64,000 bases of DNA from Bog-159 sp050008575 (GCA_050008575.1 JBEKMJ010000036.1:10541-74540), one strand, 5' to 3'; shown: positions 33,620-45,213, counted from the first letter of the stretch. The notes: generated from the sequence alone by a model not told the origin. Numbers and translations are program-made.

Positions 33620-33785
33620 TAGTGGGGCGGCGCCATGCGCCGCATGGGCGAGCTTCGCTGGCCTGTGTCGGCAGAGTGCCGACACGGCACGCCGGGGGCG
33701 TGCGCCACGAGACCTACCCAACTGAAATGCCCAATCACCCGCGGCGAGCTACGCTCGCCGAAGAGCGGGCCTACGCCCTTAAGGA
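33620..33785 (+). repeat. Family A palindromic element, divergent long array
   Basis: It starts GTGGGGCGGCGCCATGCGCC and contains at least five hairpins, among them TGTCGGCAGAGTGCCGACA, GGCACGCCGGGGGCGTGC and GGCGAGCTACGCTCGCC. The modules differ from those in the other copies, but the 5' boundary is the same type. It abuts the end of the GloVer relic. Confidence 0.65.
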
Positions 33786-34269
33786 GTTACCCGGAATATC
33801 GTGCCGCAAGTCCCGTCGGGACACGTGGAGTTGCGGACTCCGCCCATTTGAGTTGTGCCGAAGATCTCTCCGTTCGGTCCGCGAGACAACCCGCCATAGA
33901 TTTCTCCGCTGCCGGCGCCGGCCGTGCCGCCGTAAGCCGTGGTGCCGTAAAGCACGCCGTTCGGGCCAGCGGCCACGCTGGCATATGCGGGGTCCGATCC
34001 GTCCGGCCCGCAGCATCCGAAGGAATGCAGAATCGCTTCCGTCCAGGCGCCGCCGTCCGCCGGCGCGGTGAGTTGGAATACCGTGCCGTTGGTGGTTCCG
34101 ATCAACGTTCCGGGCGCGGGTTGGAGCACCAGGAGTTTGGAGTGGAACCATCGGAGCCCCCCAGAAAGCTATACAACGTCGTAAAGGTGGGCTGCGCCTG
34201 ACTGGCGCCGGGCCTCAGTATTAGTGCTCCCAGCATAATGGCTAAGCCGATCGCGTTCCGTTTGGTCAT
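33779..34269 (-). pseudogene. Decayed GloVer-repeat (TIGR03803-type) secreted protein
   Basis: From an ATG at 34269 the minus strand encodes a signal peptide (NAIGLAIMLGALILRPGASQAQ) and FTTLYSFLGGSDGS, then the frame breaks. One base away it continues LLVLQPAPGTLIGTTNGTVF, then ILHSFGCCGPDGSDP, GPNGVLYGTTAYGG, and CGTIFRVTP, all typical of tandem GloVer repeats in which each unit has a GTT and an HSF box. The single frameshift is near 34137. The 3' end is lost where the hairpin array begins at about 33785. A full relative would have several more repeats. Confidence 0.75.
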
Positions 34270-34388
34270 CCTGCCTCCGGACGATCCAGGTATACTCCGC
34301 ACGAAGGTAAGCGGTCAATACTTTCTTGCCTGGACCAGTACCAGTGTCCGAATTACCGCCAGCATTCGAGGAAGCGTAAAATGACGTG

Positions 34389-35495
34389 ATGGCCGTGCAC
34401 ACCGATCGCCTTTCCGGCACGTTCTGGCTCCTGTTCCTTTACGACGTGTGCGAGGAGATCCGGCTCGATGAACTGCGCTCGATTCTGGGCGCGCAGCCGG
34501 CGGGACGCGAGCCCAGCTTCCGGCGTCCAACGCCCGAATACGTGCGGTTTGAGAAGCCGCCGGTGATCGAATCCCTGGAACCGTTGCGGCTGGAAAGCGG
34601 CGAGCGGCTGCAGGCTCAGATGCACTACTACGAATACGGCGTGGTAAGCATCGAGCTGCAATTGCCCTTCGCGTTCGATTGGCGGGAATTGATGCGCCTG
34701 TCGAGTCGATCGATCGCGGCGCCGGAGATCGAGAAGCAGGCGGCCGATAGCGTCCGCCGCAGCCTGGCGCGCGCCCACCCGGCCCTGGTGAAACCGTACG
34801 CCGACTGGTTGACGGAAGATTATTACATTATCCAGATCCACCCCATGATGAAGGGCGATGGCGGCTCCGTCACAGCCCAGGAATTGATTGCGGAGCGCGG
34901 AGAGGAGATCGCGCAGGTGGTGCGCGGAGAAGAAATTCGCCTGGCTGACGACGAACGCACCGAAATCCTGCAATCGCGCCTTTCCTACTATCCCGACGAT
35001 CTGGTGGTAGTCGGCTGGACCGCCGCGCTGGTCTACGACACGCCGGAAGACGCGCTGCCGGTGATGCAACTGCTGGAATACGCCAATTCGCAGTTGATCG
35101 AATTCCGTTATTACGACGAGACGCTGACCCGGCTGCTCGCCGACGTATACCGGTCGCTCGACAAAGGCACGGGCGTGCTGGCGCGCTGGCGGTTGGCGCG
35201 AGAGGCCGGGCGCCTGAATACCATCCGGTTGGATGTGCGCGAACTGACCGAACGGATGGATAATTCAATCAAGTTCCTCAGCGATATGTACTCCGCACGC
35301 GTCTACCGCCTGGCCGCGGGCAAAGTGGGCGTGACGGATTACCGCCGGCTGGTCGACGAAAAGCTGCACACGGCCGGCGATCTGTATCAGTTCATGGTGG
35401 ACCAGTTCCAGCAGGGTCGCGCGTTTGTATTGGAGCTGATGGTGGTGGTCATTCTGGTGATTGAACTGGTGTTCTTGTTCGAGGGCAAGATGTGA
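34389..35495 (+). CDS. RMD1/YagE family (DUF155) membrane-associated protein
   Basis: A 368-residue protein. The body is soluble and mixed alpha/beta (VCEEIRLDELRSIL, YYEYGVVSIELQLPFAF), with a helical region near 230-330 (LDVRELTERMDNSIKFLSDMY) and a C-terminal membrane helix (FVLELMVVVILVIELVFLFEG). This order fits the RMD1/DUF155 family, known from yeast Rmd1 and mitochondrial RMND1, where the C-terminus anchors the protein in a membrane. The bacterial role is unknown. GTG at 34386 is an alternative start. The family call rests on the C-terminal region and topology. Confidence 0.55.
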   Translation: MAVHTDRLSGTFWLLFLYDVCEEIRLDELRSILGAQPAGREPSFRRPTPEYVRFEKPPVIESLEPLRLESGERLQAQMHYYEYGVVSIELQLPFAFDWRELMRLSSRSIAAPEIEKQAADSVRRSLARAHPALVKPYADWLTEDYYIIQIHPMMKGDGGSVTAQELIAERGEEIAQVVRGEEIRLADDERTEILQSRLSYYPDDLVVVGWTAALVYDTPEDALPVMQLLEYANSQLIEFRYYDETLTRLLADVYRSLDKGTGVLARWRLAREAGRLNTIRLDVRELTERMDNSIKFLSDMYSARVYRLAAGKVGVTDYRRLVDEKLHTAGDLYQFMVDQFQQGRAFVLELMVVVILVIELVFLFEGKM

Positions 35496-35524
35496 TGAAG
35501 AATACGTTTTGACCGTGTAGTTCT

Positions 35525-35552
35525 TTGACAAGAAAAGCGCCGTCTATATAAT
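35525..35552 (+). promoter_or_regulatory. Sigma-70-type promoter for the haem lipoprotein gene
   Basis: TTGACA at 35525-35530 and TATAAT at 35547-35552 with a 16-base spacer: both boxes match the consensus exactly. The leader is about 43 bases and carries AGGAAGG before the ATG at 35602. It is one of the clearest leadered promoters in the window. Confidence 0.7.
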
Positions 35553-35601
35553 AATTCTATCTGCAATTAACTTGCATTCTCCACCCAAAAAGGAAGGTCA
35601 T

Positions 35602-37152
35602 ATGCGGAAACGGTGCGTGTTTCCTGTGTTTGTCGTGTGCTTGCTGTGTTCGGTTCTTCTGAACGGCTGCCATACAGGATCGAAAACCGAGTCGGAACAG
35701 CCCAAGGTAGGCGCTCTGCCGCCTAGCTCCGCTCTGCCCCCCAACTCGTGGATCGTGCCGGCGGATGTATCGCCCACGCAAAATCCTCCGCAGTCAAGCT
35801 GGACTGCCTTGGCCTGGCAAACGTTCGTGGCGCTGAACTGGCCCTCGGCCGTGCCGTCCAACTCCTCCGGCATCTCGGGCCTGCCCAATCCGCAGCTATC
35901 CATCGGGGCGAGCAGTTCGAACCAAGCCATGATTCCAACCGTCTGGCTGACCTATCGCAGCGTGGCCAACACCATGCTGCCGGGCGCGCAGGATCCGGGC
36001 GTTTGGCAGAGCAATCCGGTGGCGCTTCCGTCCGCGTGCGCGACGATCGGGTCTTTGCCGGTTTCGCCCGGATTCCAGCCCATGGTTCTCGATCTCGTCT
36101 CAAAATTCAGTAGCCCCGTCGTCGGCAGCAATGTCAATGAAGCCAGCGGCCCTCCGTTGATTGAGCAGTCCGGCTGGTTTGTCACTTACGATATTCGCAT
36201 CGATCAGTCTGAATATGCGTATATCCAGCAGAACGGATACTACAACGCTGCGACGCAGATCGCCGCCGAGGCCGCCAACAAACAATTGCAGCCGATTCCC
36301 CAAACCGGCGCGGGCATGCCGTCGCTGGCGAACTTCGGCGCACTCGAAGTGAAGGCGGCTTGGCGCATCCTGGACCCCAAGAACGACCAAGCGATTATCC
36401 CGCGCTATTACACCCAGGTTGGATATTTCCTGCAGCAGGACGGCAAGACATGCCAGGGGCCGGCCTTGTTCGGACTCATCGGCCTGCATATTCTGCGATT
36501 GACACCGACGACCCCATCCACGTGGTTTTGGTCCACTTTCGAGCAAGTGGATAATGTGGCGCCCCCTCCCCAGGGCGGATCGGCGACTCTGGCGAGCGCC
36601 AATACTCCGAACGGGAACTGCAGTTCGGGGACCTACAATGTGGCGCCGACGAATTATCCGGCCAACCAGAACATCCCCTGGACTGGCACGGCCACGCCAG
36701 TGGTGAGCGTCTGTCAGGCGACCAACATCGATCCGGCTGTGGCCGCCATCAACAAGACCTGGCAGACTAACCTGCAGGGTACGGTTTGGGCCAACTATCA
36801 ATTGATCGATACCATCAATCCGTCCGTTCAAGGGGGGCCTTCATATACGTTCGCCATCTCGACCGCCACCATAAACACGAACATCATGGCGAACACGACC
36901 ATGGAGACCTACCTCCAGGGGGACGGTGCGGGAAAAGGCCAGAGCTGCATGGATTGTCACGCTTGCGCCACGCCGCAAGGCGCCGCGGGCAGCGCCACTT
37001 GCACGGGCACATCTTCGAACCAGATCTTCTCGTTCGTGTTGTCGAACGCGGGCCTGCCGGTGAGTGCCACGGCCGCGGCAAAGAAACGGCAGCAGCCGCG
37101 CCTGCCGAAGAAGGTGCTCGACATTCTAAGCGGCATGGGCAAGCACCGTTGA
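35602..37152 (+). CDS. Lipoprotein with one c-type haem motif, function unknown
   Basis: A 516-residue protein. The N-terminus is a lipoprotein signal with LNGC (lipidated Cys23). There is no recognisable domain for the first 430 residues, which hold many Ser/Pro/Asn loops and Trp-rich strands (AWQTFVALNWPS, WRILDPKNDQAIIPRYY, WFWSTFEQVDNV). Near the end, CMDCH (449-453) is a single c-type haem site, followed by more Cys and a basic tail (AAKKRQQPRLPKK). I read it as an outer-membrane-anchored cytochrome-like protein. The ATG at 35602 follows AGGAAGG. Earlier in-frame codons would destroy the signal. Confidence 0.7.
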   Translation: MRKRCVFPVFVVCLLCSVLLNGCHTGSKTESEQPKVGALPPSSALPPNSWIVPADVSPTQNPPQSSWTALAWQTFVALNWPSAVPSNSSGISGLPNPQLSIGASSSNQAMIPTVWLTYRSVANTMLPGAQDPGVWQSNPVALPSACATIGSLPVSPGFQPMVLDLVSKFSSPVVGSNVNEASGPPLIEQSGWFVTYDIRIDQSEYAYIQQNGYYNAATQIAAEAANKQLQPIPQTGAGMPSLANFGALEVKAAWRILDPKNDQAIIPRYYTQVGYFLQQDGKTCQGPALFGLIGLHILRLTPTTPSTWFWSTFEQVDNVAPPPQGGSATLASANTPNGNCSSGTYNVAPTNYPANQNIPWTGTATPVVSVCQATNIDPAVAAINKTWQTNLQGTVWANYQLIDTINPSVQGGPSYTFAISTATINTNIMANTTMETYLQGDGAGKGQSCMDCHACATPQGAAGSATCTGTSSNQIFSFVLSNAGLPVSATAAAKKRQQPRLPKKVLDILSGMGKHR

Positions 37153-37180
37153 CACCGCGAATCTGAATCGAAGAATGCGC

Positions 37181-37220
37181 TTGACATCCCCTATGCGTCT
37201 AGAGTATACATACACTAGAC
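37181..37220 (+). promoter_or_regulatory. Promoter with dyad operator of the GntR operon
   Basis: TTGACA at 37181-37186 and TATACA at 37205-37210, spacer 18. The arms GTCTAG (37197-37202) and CTAGAC (37215-37220) form a perfect dyad centred on the -10 box, and inside it AGTATAC/GTATAC-like symmetry continues. A repressor on this dyad would block the promoter. GntR regulators of the YtrA type bind AT-rich dyads of this kind in their own promoters. Confidence 0.65.
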
Positions 37221-37221
37221 A

Positions 37222-37605
37222 GTGCTTCTAACGATCGATCTGCAGGACCGGCGTCCGATTTACCGGCAAATCGCCGACGGCATCCGGACGCTGATTGCCG
37301 GCGGCCAGCTTGGCGAAGGGCAGCCGCTGCCGCCGGTTCGGCAACTGGCGGCCGACCTCGGAGTGAACCTCAACACCATTGCCGCTGCATACCGCGAGCT
37401 GCGGAGCGACGGGCTGATCGTCGTCAAGCACGGTTCCGGCGCCACCGTGGCCGCGCGCGCCGCCGCGAAACACAGCCACGATGAACTCCGCCAGCCGCTG
37501 CGCAACGCGCTCACCCACATGGTCCTGGCCGGGTTGCGGAGAGGGCAGATTCTGAGCATGGTCGACGATGAATTGCGTGGCATGCTCAAAGGGGCTAAGC
37601 CGTGA
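37222..37605 (+). CDS. GntR family regulator, YtrA subfamily
   Basis: A 127-residue repressor. The winged helix is YRQIADGIRTLIAGGQLGEGQPLPPVRQLAADLGVN, then TIAAAYRELRSDGLIVVKHGSGATV. The short C-terminal helical tail is typical of YtrA rather than of larger ligand-binding GntR members. The GTG at 37222 is 11 bases past the -10 and 1 base past the dyad, so the mRNA may be leaderless. Its stop overlaps the next gene's GTG start as GTGA. It probably represses its own three-gene operon. Confidence 0.9.
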   Translation: MLLTIDLQDRRPIYRQIADGIRTLIAGGQLGEGQPLPPVRQLAADLGVNLNTIAAAYRELRSDGLIVVKHGSGATVAARAAAKHSHDELRQPLRNALTHMVLAGLRRGQILSMVDDELRGMLKGAKP

Positions 37606-38651
37606 CCGAAAACCAGATCGTCGTATGGCTTTGCATCTTCGTCTTCGCCACCCGGATTCCACGGATCGTGGAGCGTTGGAAAGCTCCTCTGTTGCGCGGT
37701 CCGGGGTGGTTCTTCAGCGTGGAGGTGGCGCCCGATTTCCGGGAAGGCGCCGGAGCCGCGATTCTGCGCCGGTACCGGACGCGCCTGTTTCTGCCGTGGG
37801 CGATCGAGGTCCCAATCTTCATAGCCCTGCTCCTCGCCGGCCGCAATCTTTACATCATGGGCCTGATCGCCGTCGTCACCCCCCTGACCCGTCTCAATTA
37901 TTATGCGGCGCAAAGGGCGGCGGAGAACCAGGCGCGGCGATCCGAGTTGCCGGGTACGAGGCATCCCGTCTCCGCGGTGGCGCTTTCCCTGCACCCCAGG
38001 ACGCTGCGCGACTACACGAACCCCTGGATTGAAGCCGTGATCGCGCTCGCCCTGGGGGGATCTCTCGCCTGGCTGGGCTATCGTTACGCGACATTGCAGG
38101 ACTGGCAACCGGTGCGCCTGCCGTTCGCCATGACCGTCATCTATATCTATCTGCAAGGAGGTGTGCTGCTGATCAAGCGCGCGATCGTGCGCGCCCGGTG
38201 CGTGGCGCCCGCGGATAACGCCTCCCAGTATCTGGCCTGGCGCGATAGCCTGCGCCGGCTCGCGACGGCCATCTGCGACTATGTGCGGCTGATGCTCGCG
38301 TTCGGCCCGCTGGCGTTCGACCTGCAGTGGGTCACCAAGCCGTGGGCCGGCAGCGCTGCGCAGCGAACGCTGCTGCTCGCCGCGTTCCTGGGGGGTGCGC
38401 TGGCCACATTGTTCGAGTGGCGGCGCAGACTGCAATACCTGGAGGTGGCGCGCCGGACCAAGCCCGCCAATTACCTGGTGCTGCCCGATGTTCAGGATAC
38501 GGGATCGCCGGTCTGCTTCAGGCCTGCGTTGCCCGTGCTGTTGCTGAACGGCCCCAATGGATACGCGCTGAATCTGGCCAGCGCTCCGGTGAAGGCGGCG
38601 GGCCTGTACCTTGCCGGATTTGCCACGCTGTGGGTCTGTCTGACGCGGTAA
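37602..38651 (+). CDS. Multi-pass membrane protein of unknown family
   Basis: A 349-residue protein with about six hydrophobic segments (VVWLCIFVFATRI, WAIEVPIFIALLLAG, WIEAVIALALGGSLAWLGY, FAMTVIYIYLQGGVLLI, LLLAAFLGGALATLFEW, VKAAGLYLAGFATLWVCL). I do not recognise the family; it is not an ABC permease or a known transporter by eye. YtrA-type regulators usually control ABC-type genes, but no ATPase is present in this operon. It overlaps the regulator gene by four bases and is followed 12 bases later by a secreted hydrolase. A lipid- or antibiotic-response membrane role is possible but not shown. Confidence 0.75.
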   Translation: MTENQIVVWLCIFVFATRIPRIVERWKAPLLRGPGWFFSVEVAPDFREGAGAAILRRYRTRLFLPWAIEVPIFIALLLAGRNLYIMGLIAVVTPLTRLNYYAAQRAAENQARRSELPGTRHPVSAVALSLHPRTLRDYTNPWIEAVIALALGGSLAWLGYRYATLQDWQPVRLPFAMTVIYIYLQGGVLLIKRAIVRARCVAPADNASQYLAWRDSLRRLATAICDYVRLMLAFGPLAFDLQWVTKPWAGSAAQRTLLLAAFLGGALATLFEWRRRLQYLEVARRTKPANYLVLPDVQDTGSPVCFRPALPVLLLNGPNGYALNLASAPVKAAGLYLAGFATLWVCLTR

Positions 38652-38663
38652 AGGAGACATGGA

Positions 38664-40481
38664 ATGCCGATCGAATGGTGGAAGTGTGCCCTCGCGTTGT
38701 GCGCGTATGGGCCGGCGATGTGGGCGCAAGCGGCGCCGCCGCAGGCCGGTATCGCCGGAGAATGGGATGGCGTCATCGCGGGAAAGCTGCACGTCGTGGT
38801 CCGGATCGAGAAGGCCGCCGACCAATCTCTGCACGGCGAGTTTGAAAGCGTGGATCAGGGCGGCGCGAAACTCGCGATTGACGAGGTTTCATTCGATGGT
38901 AAGCAGGCCGTCCGTTTCGAGTTGAAAACCATCGGCGCCACGTATGAGGGCGAGTTGAGCGGCGACGGCTCTGCGATCGCCGGCGACTGGCGGCAGGGTT
39001 CGGCCCGATTGCCGCTCACGCTGAGACGGCCCGGCGCCGCTCCTTCAGCCGCGGCCGTGGCGACGCTCAAGCCGGTCACTCGCGGCCGTGTGCCGCTGCA
39101 GCCGTGCCTGGCGCCCGACGGCGCCACACAGGCCCTGTGTGGAACCTACGAAGTGTATGAGAACCGCGCATCCGGCGCAGGGCGGAAAATCGCACTGAAC
39201 CTGATGATCCTCCCGGCGCTGGCGGAGAAGCCGGCCGCGGATCCGGTATTCGCATTTGCGGGCGGCCCCGGCGGAAGTGCTGTAGCTACGTATTCGATGG
39301 CTTCATTCGTGAAGGACTTGCAGCAACAGCGCGACATCGTGCTGATCGACCAACGCGGCACGGGCAAATCCAATCCGCTGCCCTGTCCGCTCGATCGCAG
39401 CGAGGCGCAACTTCTGATCAACGGCCCGCTGTCGGTAGAGAGCTTTCCCGGATGCCGCGCGGAGCTGGAAAAGCACGCCGATCTCACGCAGTACACCACG
39501 TCCGATGCGGCCGACGACGCGGATGACGTGCGCCAGGCGCTAGGCTACGAGCAAGTCGACGCGCTGGGCGGGTCCTATGGGTCGCTGGCCGCGCTTGTAT
39601 ATCTCCGCAGGCACGGTGCCCATGTGCGCGCCGTGGCGATCGAAGGCGTGGCGCCTCCCGATTACCGAATGCCCCTGCAATTTGCGAAAACCATTCAGTC
39701 GGCGCTCGATCGCCTCTTCGCGAACTGCGACGCCGATGCCGGCTGCCACAAGGATTTTCCCGGCCTGAAAGCGGAGTTCGAGGCCCTTGTCCAGCGGCTG
39801 GACCGCGAGCCCGCGAAGTTCGACTTCCGGAGTGCTCCATCCGGCAAGCCGCAGGCGATTACCCTGTCGCGCGGGGCGTTTGTGTCGGACCTCCGGGTGC
39901 TGCTCTATGAGCCTTCGATCGTGAGCCAGTTGCCTTATATTCTGCACCGCGCCTACCAGGGCGACTTTAGCGGCTTCGCGGCCGTCGCGGTGGCGATGCG
40001 CAGCGCGGTGGATGGCGCTGTCGCCCGCGGACTGGCGTTTTCGGTGAACTGTTCGGAGGCGCTGCCGTTCATCGGCGAAGCGGATATCCGGCGCGAAACC
40101 GGGGGAACGTATCTCGGCGATTTCGACGTGCGGGTCCAGCAAAAGAACTGCGGTGCATGGGCGCACGCGACCGTGGCAAGAGACTTTCTGGCGCCCGTGC
40201 GTTCCGATGTTCCGGTCCTGCTGATCTCTGGCGAGGAGGATCCGGCCACGCCCCCATCCCTGGCTGCGCACGCCGCCGAAGGACTGTCGCACAGCCGCGT
40301 CGTGGCCATCCCGCACGGCACGCATCTGACGGGCGCGGCGTGCATCGACAATATGATCGTGCAATTCATCAAGGCAGCCTCGGCGGGCGGCATCGATGTG
40401 AGTTGTGTCGACCGGATCCACAATCCCCCGTTCGCGACGCTGGACCAGGCGGAGAAGGTGCGCGCACAGGCCGGGCGGTAA
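38664..40481 (+). CDS. Secreted alpha/beta-hydrolase (TAP / SLP-type tripeptidyl aminopeptidase-like)
   Basis: A 605-residue exported enzyme. A signal peptide (KCALALCAYGPAMWAQA) and a 100-residue beta domain precede the hydrolase: FAFAGGPGGSAVATY (oxyanion region), DIVLIDQRGTGKSNPL, LGGSYGSLAALVYLR with nucleophile Ser304, then SGEEDPATPP (Asp) and PHGTHL (His). This is the proline-iminopeptidase/TAP-like family, which removes short peptides or hydrolyses activated esters. ATG 38664 has AAAGGAG at a good distance; the nearby ATG at 38659 is out of frame. The gene is third in the GntR operon. Confidence 0.85.
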   Translation: MPIEWWKCALALCAYGPAMWAQAAPPQAGIAGEWDGVIAGKLHVVVRIEKAADQSLHGEFESVDQGGAKLAIDEVSFDGKQAVRFELKTIGATYEGELSGDGSAIAGDWRQGSARLPLTLRRPGAAPSAAAVATLKPVTRGRVPLQPCLAPDGATQALCGTYEVYENRASGAGRKIALNLMILPALAEKPAADPVFAFAGGPGGSAVATYSMASFVKDLQQQRDIVLIDQRGTGKSNPLPCPLDRSEAQLLINGPLSVESFPGCRAELEKHADLTQYTTSDAADDADDVRQALGYEQVDALGGSYGSLAALVYLRRHGAHVRAVAIEGVAPPDYRMPLQFAKTIQSALDRLFANCDADAGCHKDFPGLKAEFEALVQRLDREPAKFDFRSAPSGKPQAITLSRGAFVSDLRVLLYEPSIVSQLPYILHRAYQGDFSGFAAVAVAMRSAVDGAVARGLAFSVNCSEALPFIGEADIRRETGGTYLGDFDVRVQQKNCGAWAHATVARDFLAPVRSDVPVLLISGEEDPATPPSLAAHAAEGLSHSRVVAIPHGTHLTGAACIDNMIVQFIKAASAGGIDVSCVDRIHNPPFATLDQAEKVRAQAGR

Positions 40482-40486
40482 GTTGT

Positions 40487-40492
40487 TATACT
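40487..40492 (+). promoter_or_regulatory. -10-like hexamer TATACT, 6 bases before GTG start
   Basis: Lies in the 17-base gap between the hydrolase stop and the GTG of the propeller gene, so a separate, leaderless transcript is possible even though the genes are close. Confidence 0.45.
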
Positions 40493-40498
40493 GCTCGC

Positions 40499-43786
<3,288 letters not shown>

Positions 43787-43830
43787 TTGTGAGATGCGGT
43801 TTATGGTGCTACGTTTAACGGCCGCCGTGG

Positions 43831-43836
43831 TATACT
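43831..43836 (+). promoter_or_regulatory. -10-like hexamer TATACT, 6 bases before TTG of higB
   Basis: Identical spacing to that before the propeller gene at 40499; the toxin mRNA is probably leaderless. HigBA operons usually have their operator in this region. Confidence 0.45.
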
Positions 43837-43842
43837 ACCCAT

Positions 43843-44121
43843 TTGATACGATCCTTCCGGTGCAGGGAAACCGAGAAGCTTTTGTGCCGCCAGCACAGCC
43901 GCAAATTCGGCAACGTCGAAACGGTGGCGCGTCGAAAGCTGCGCATGCTGGAGGATGCCGAGATGCTTGCGGACATGGCGGCGGTTCCAGGAAACCGGCT
44001 CGAAGCGTTGAGCGGCGGCCGGGAGGGTCAGCACAGCATCCGGATCAACGACCAATGGCGAATATGCTTCGTTTGGCGCGATGGCGCCGCGGAGAGGGTC
44101 GAAATCGTCGACTATCAGTAG
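43843..44121 (+). CDS. higB: HigB/RelE-type toxin
   Basis: A 92-residue RelE-fold toxin: opening IRSFRCRETEKLL, basic helix VARRKLRMLEDAEML, LEALSGGREGQHSIRINDQWRICFVWRDG, and the closing VEIVDYQ. The Arg in QWRICF is the usual catalytic position. HigB binds the ribosome and cuts mRNA. The start codon is a TTG, supported by family alignment of the first residues; no other start fits. The antitoxin follows 15 bases later, which is the toxin-first order of HigBA. Confidence 0.88.
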   Translation: MIRSFRCRETEKLLCRQHSRKFGNVETVARRKLRMLEDAEMLADMAAVPGNRLEALSGGREGQHSIRINDQWRICFVWRDGAAERVEIVDYQ

Positions 44122-44136
44122 CGAGGTGAAACGAGA

Positions 44137-44439
44137 ATGGCTAACGGCAATCGGCTTCCACCCATTCATCCGGGGGAAATCCTCCGCGAAGAGTTTCTGT
44201 CTCCTCTCGGCATGTCGGCAAACCACTTGGCTCTGGCCCTGCGCGTGCCTGCGACCCGTATCAACGACATCGTGAACGAAAGGCGCGGCATTACGGCGGA
44301 CACCGCCCTCCGCCTGTCACGCTACTTCGGCACGACACCCAGGTTCTGGATGAACATGCAGGCTTCCTGGGAGTTGGAGACGGCGGAAGATGAATTGGGC
44401 AAAGCGGTGAAACGCGAGGTGCTGCCTCGAAGTGCGTGA
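44137..44439 (+). CDS. higA: HigA-type antitoxin (XRE helix-turn-helix)
   Basis: A 100-residue antitoxin: PPIHPGEILREEFLSPLGMS, the helix-turn-helix ANHLALALRVPATRINDIVNERR, then ADTALRLSRYFGTTPRFWMNMQASWELE. This is the VapI/HigA pattern, where the protein binds the operon promoter and wraps the toxin. It is complete and in good order, so the module looks functional. It ends 2 bases before the stop of the converging channel gene. Confidence 0.93.
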   Translation: MANGNRLPPIHPGEILREEFLSPLGMSANHLALALRVPATRINDIVNERRGITADTALRLSRYFGTTPRFWMNMQASWELETAEDELGKAVKREVLPRSA

Positions 44440-44441
44440 GG

Positions 44442-45071
44442 TTACTGCCGCCCGCGGCCTGGAAGACGAGGCGCGACCGCGTAGTTCAGTTGCACCAGCA
44501 CGATGAAACCGATGCTCACATAAGTGTTCACCAGGCACAGCAGCGCGCCGCCGGCATACAGCGTCTGCCCGATCAAGATACGGCGTTTAATAGCAGTGGC
44601 CACTGCCGGGGAGATGTCGTCCCGTACCAGCCCGAGGCCCTGCGCGCACACCCACGTGAAGTACAGCGTGCCGCCCAACAGCAACAGGTTCACCCAATAA
44701 ACCAGCAGCGCGATCCGGTAAGCGATGAAGCCGGCCAGCAGCATGGTGGAGAACGGCATCATGGAAACCGCGAACAGAAACAAGATGTGCATCCACGATA
44801 GGCTGCGGTCCGACCGCGTCAGGTGGTTCAGTTGCGTCTGCTGGCCGACCCAGAAGATCCCCAGCGTCATGAAAGTCATGGCGCACATCCCGAGCCGCGG
44901 CGCGAGCGCGCCCAGCGCCAGCCACAGGTCCCGTTCGCTGCGGATCGCTTGCGCCACGGGGGCGCGCAGATCCAGCACCAGCAGCGTCATGGCGACCGCG
45001 AACACGCCGTCGCTGAGGGCCGCCAGACGTTCCACGCTTTGGCCGGCGATCCGGTTGTAGGAAGTGCTCAT
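44442..45071 (-). CDS. TMEM175-family potassium channel-like membrane protein
   Basis: A 209-residue protein with about six membrane segments. The first contains ERLAALSDGVFAVAMTLLVLDL, matching the RxxxFSDGVFAI signature of TMEM175 channels (Leu-Ser replaces Phe-Ser here). Later helices have HILFLFAVSMMPFSTMLLAG. Bacterial TMEM175 proteins are tetrameric potassium-selective channels. A family A hairpin element ends 10 bases upstream of its ATG, so the promoter and ribosome site must lie in or across that element. Confidence 0.85.
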   Translation of the reverse strand: MSTSYNRIAGQSVERLAALSDGVFAVAMTLLVLDLRAPVAQAIRSERDLWLALGALAPRLGMCAMTFMTLGIFWVGQQTQLNHLTRSDRSLSWMHILFLFAVSMMPFSTMLLAGFIAYRIALLVYWVNLLLLGGTLYFTWVCAQGLGLVRDDISPAVATAIKRRILIGQTLYAGGALLCLVNTYVSIGFIVLVQLNYAVAPRLPGRGRQ

Positions 45072-45080
45072 ATCTTAATT

Positions 45081-45190
45081 GTGGGGCAGGACTCCAGTCC
45101 TGCGGGCCGACGTCCACGTCGGCCTCTCCGATTTCGTTACGGGAAGAGCGGGTCCTGGAGGACCCGCGCAGGACTGGAGTCCTGCCCCAC
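45081..45190. repeat. Family A palindromic element, near twin of the copy at 49899
   Basis: A 110-base unit with 24-base perfect terminal inverted repeats (GTGGGGCAGGACTCCAG at one end, its complement at the other). Inner hairpins are GGCCGACGTCCACGTCGGCC and GCGGGTCCTGGAGGACCCGC, with a short non-palindromic centre GATTTCGTTACGGGA. It lies between two minus-strand genes. Confidence 0.9.
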
Positions 45191-45213
45191 CTGGGGCGGC
45201 CTCTCAGGCCGCC
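45191..45213. repeat. Extra hairpin supplying the hydrolase stop codon
   Basis: GGGGCGGCCTCTCAGGCCGCC follows directly on the element at 45081-45190. Its loop TCA (45204-45206) is the TGA stop of the alpha/beta-hydrolase on the minus strand, and the last two Ala codons lie in the stem. Confidence 0.6.

Noticed and set aside
37260..38834. A 524-codon minus-strand frame across the GntR operon
   Set aside because: It covers three well supported plus-strand genes, is full of Arg/Gln/Pro and has no family signature or start signal.
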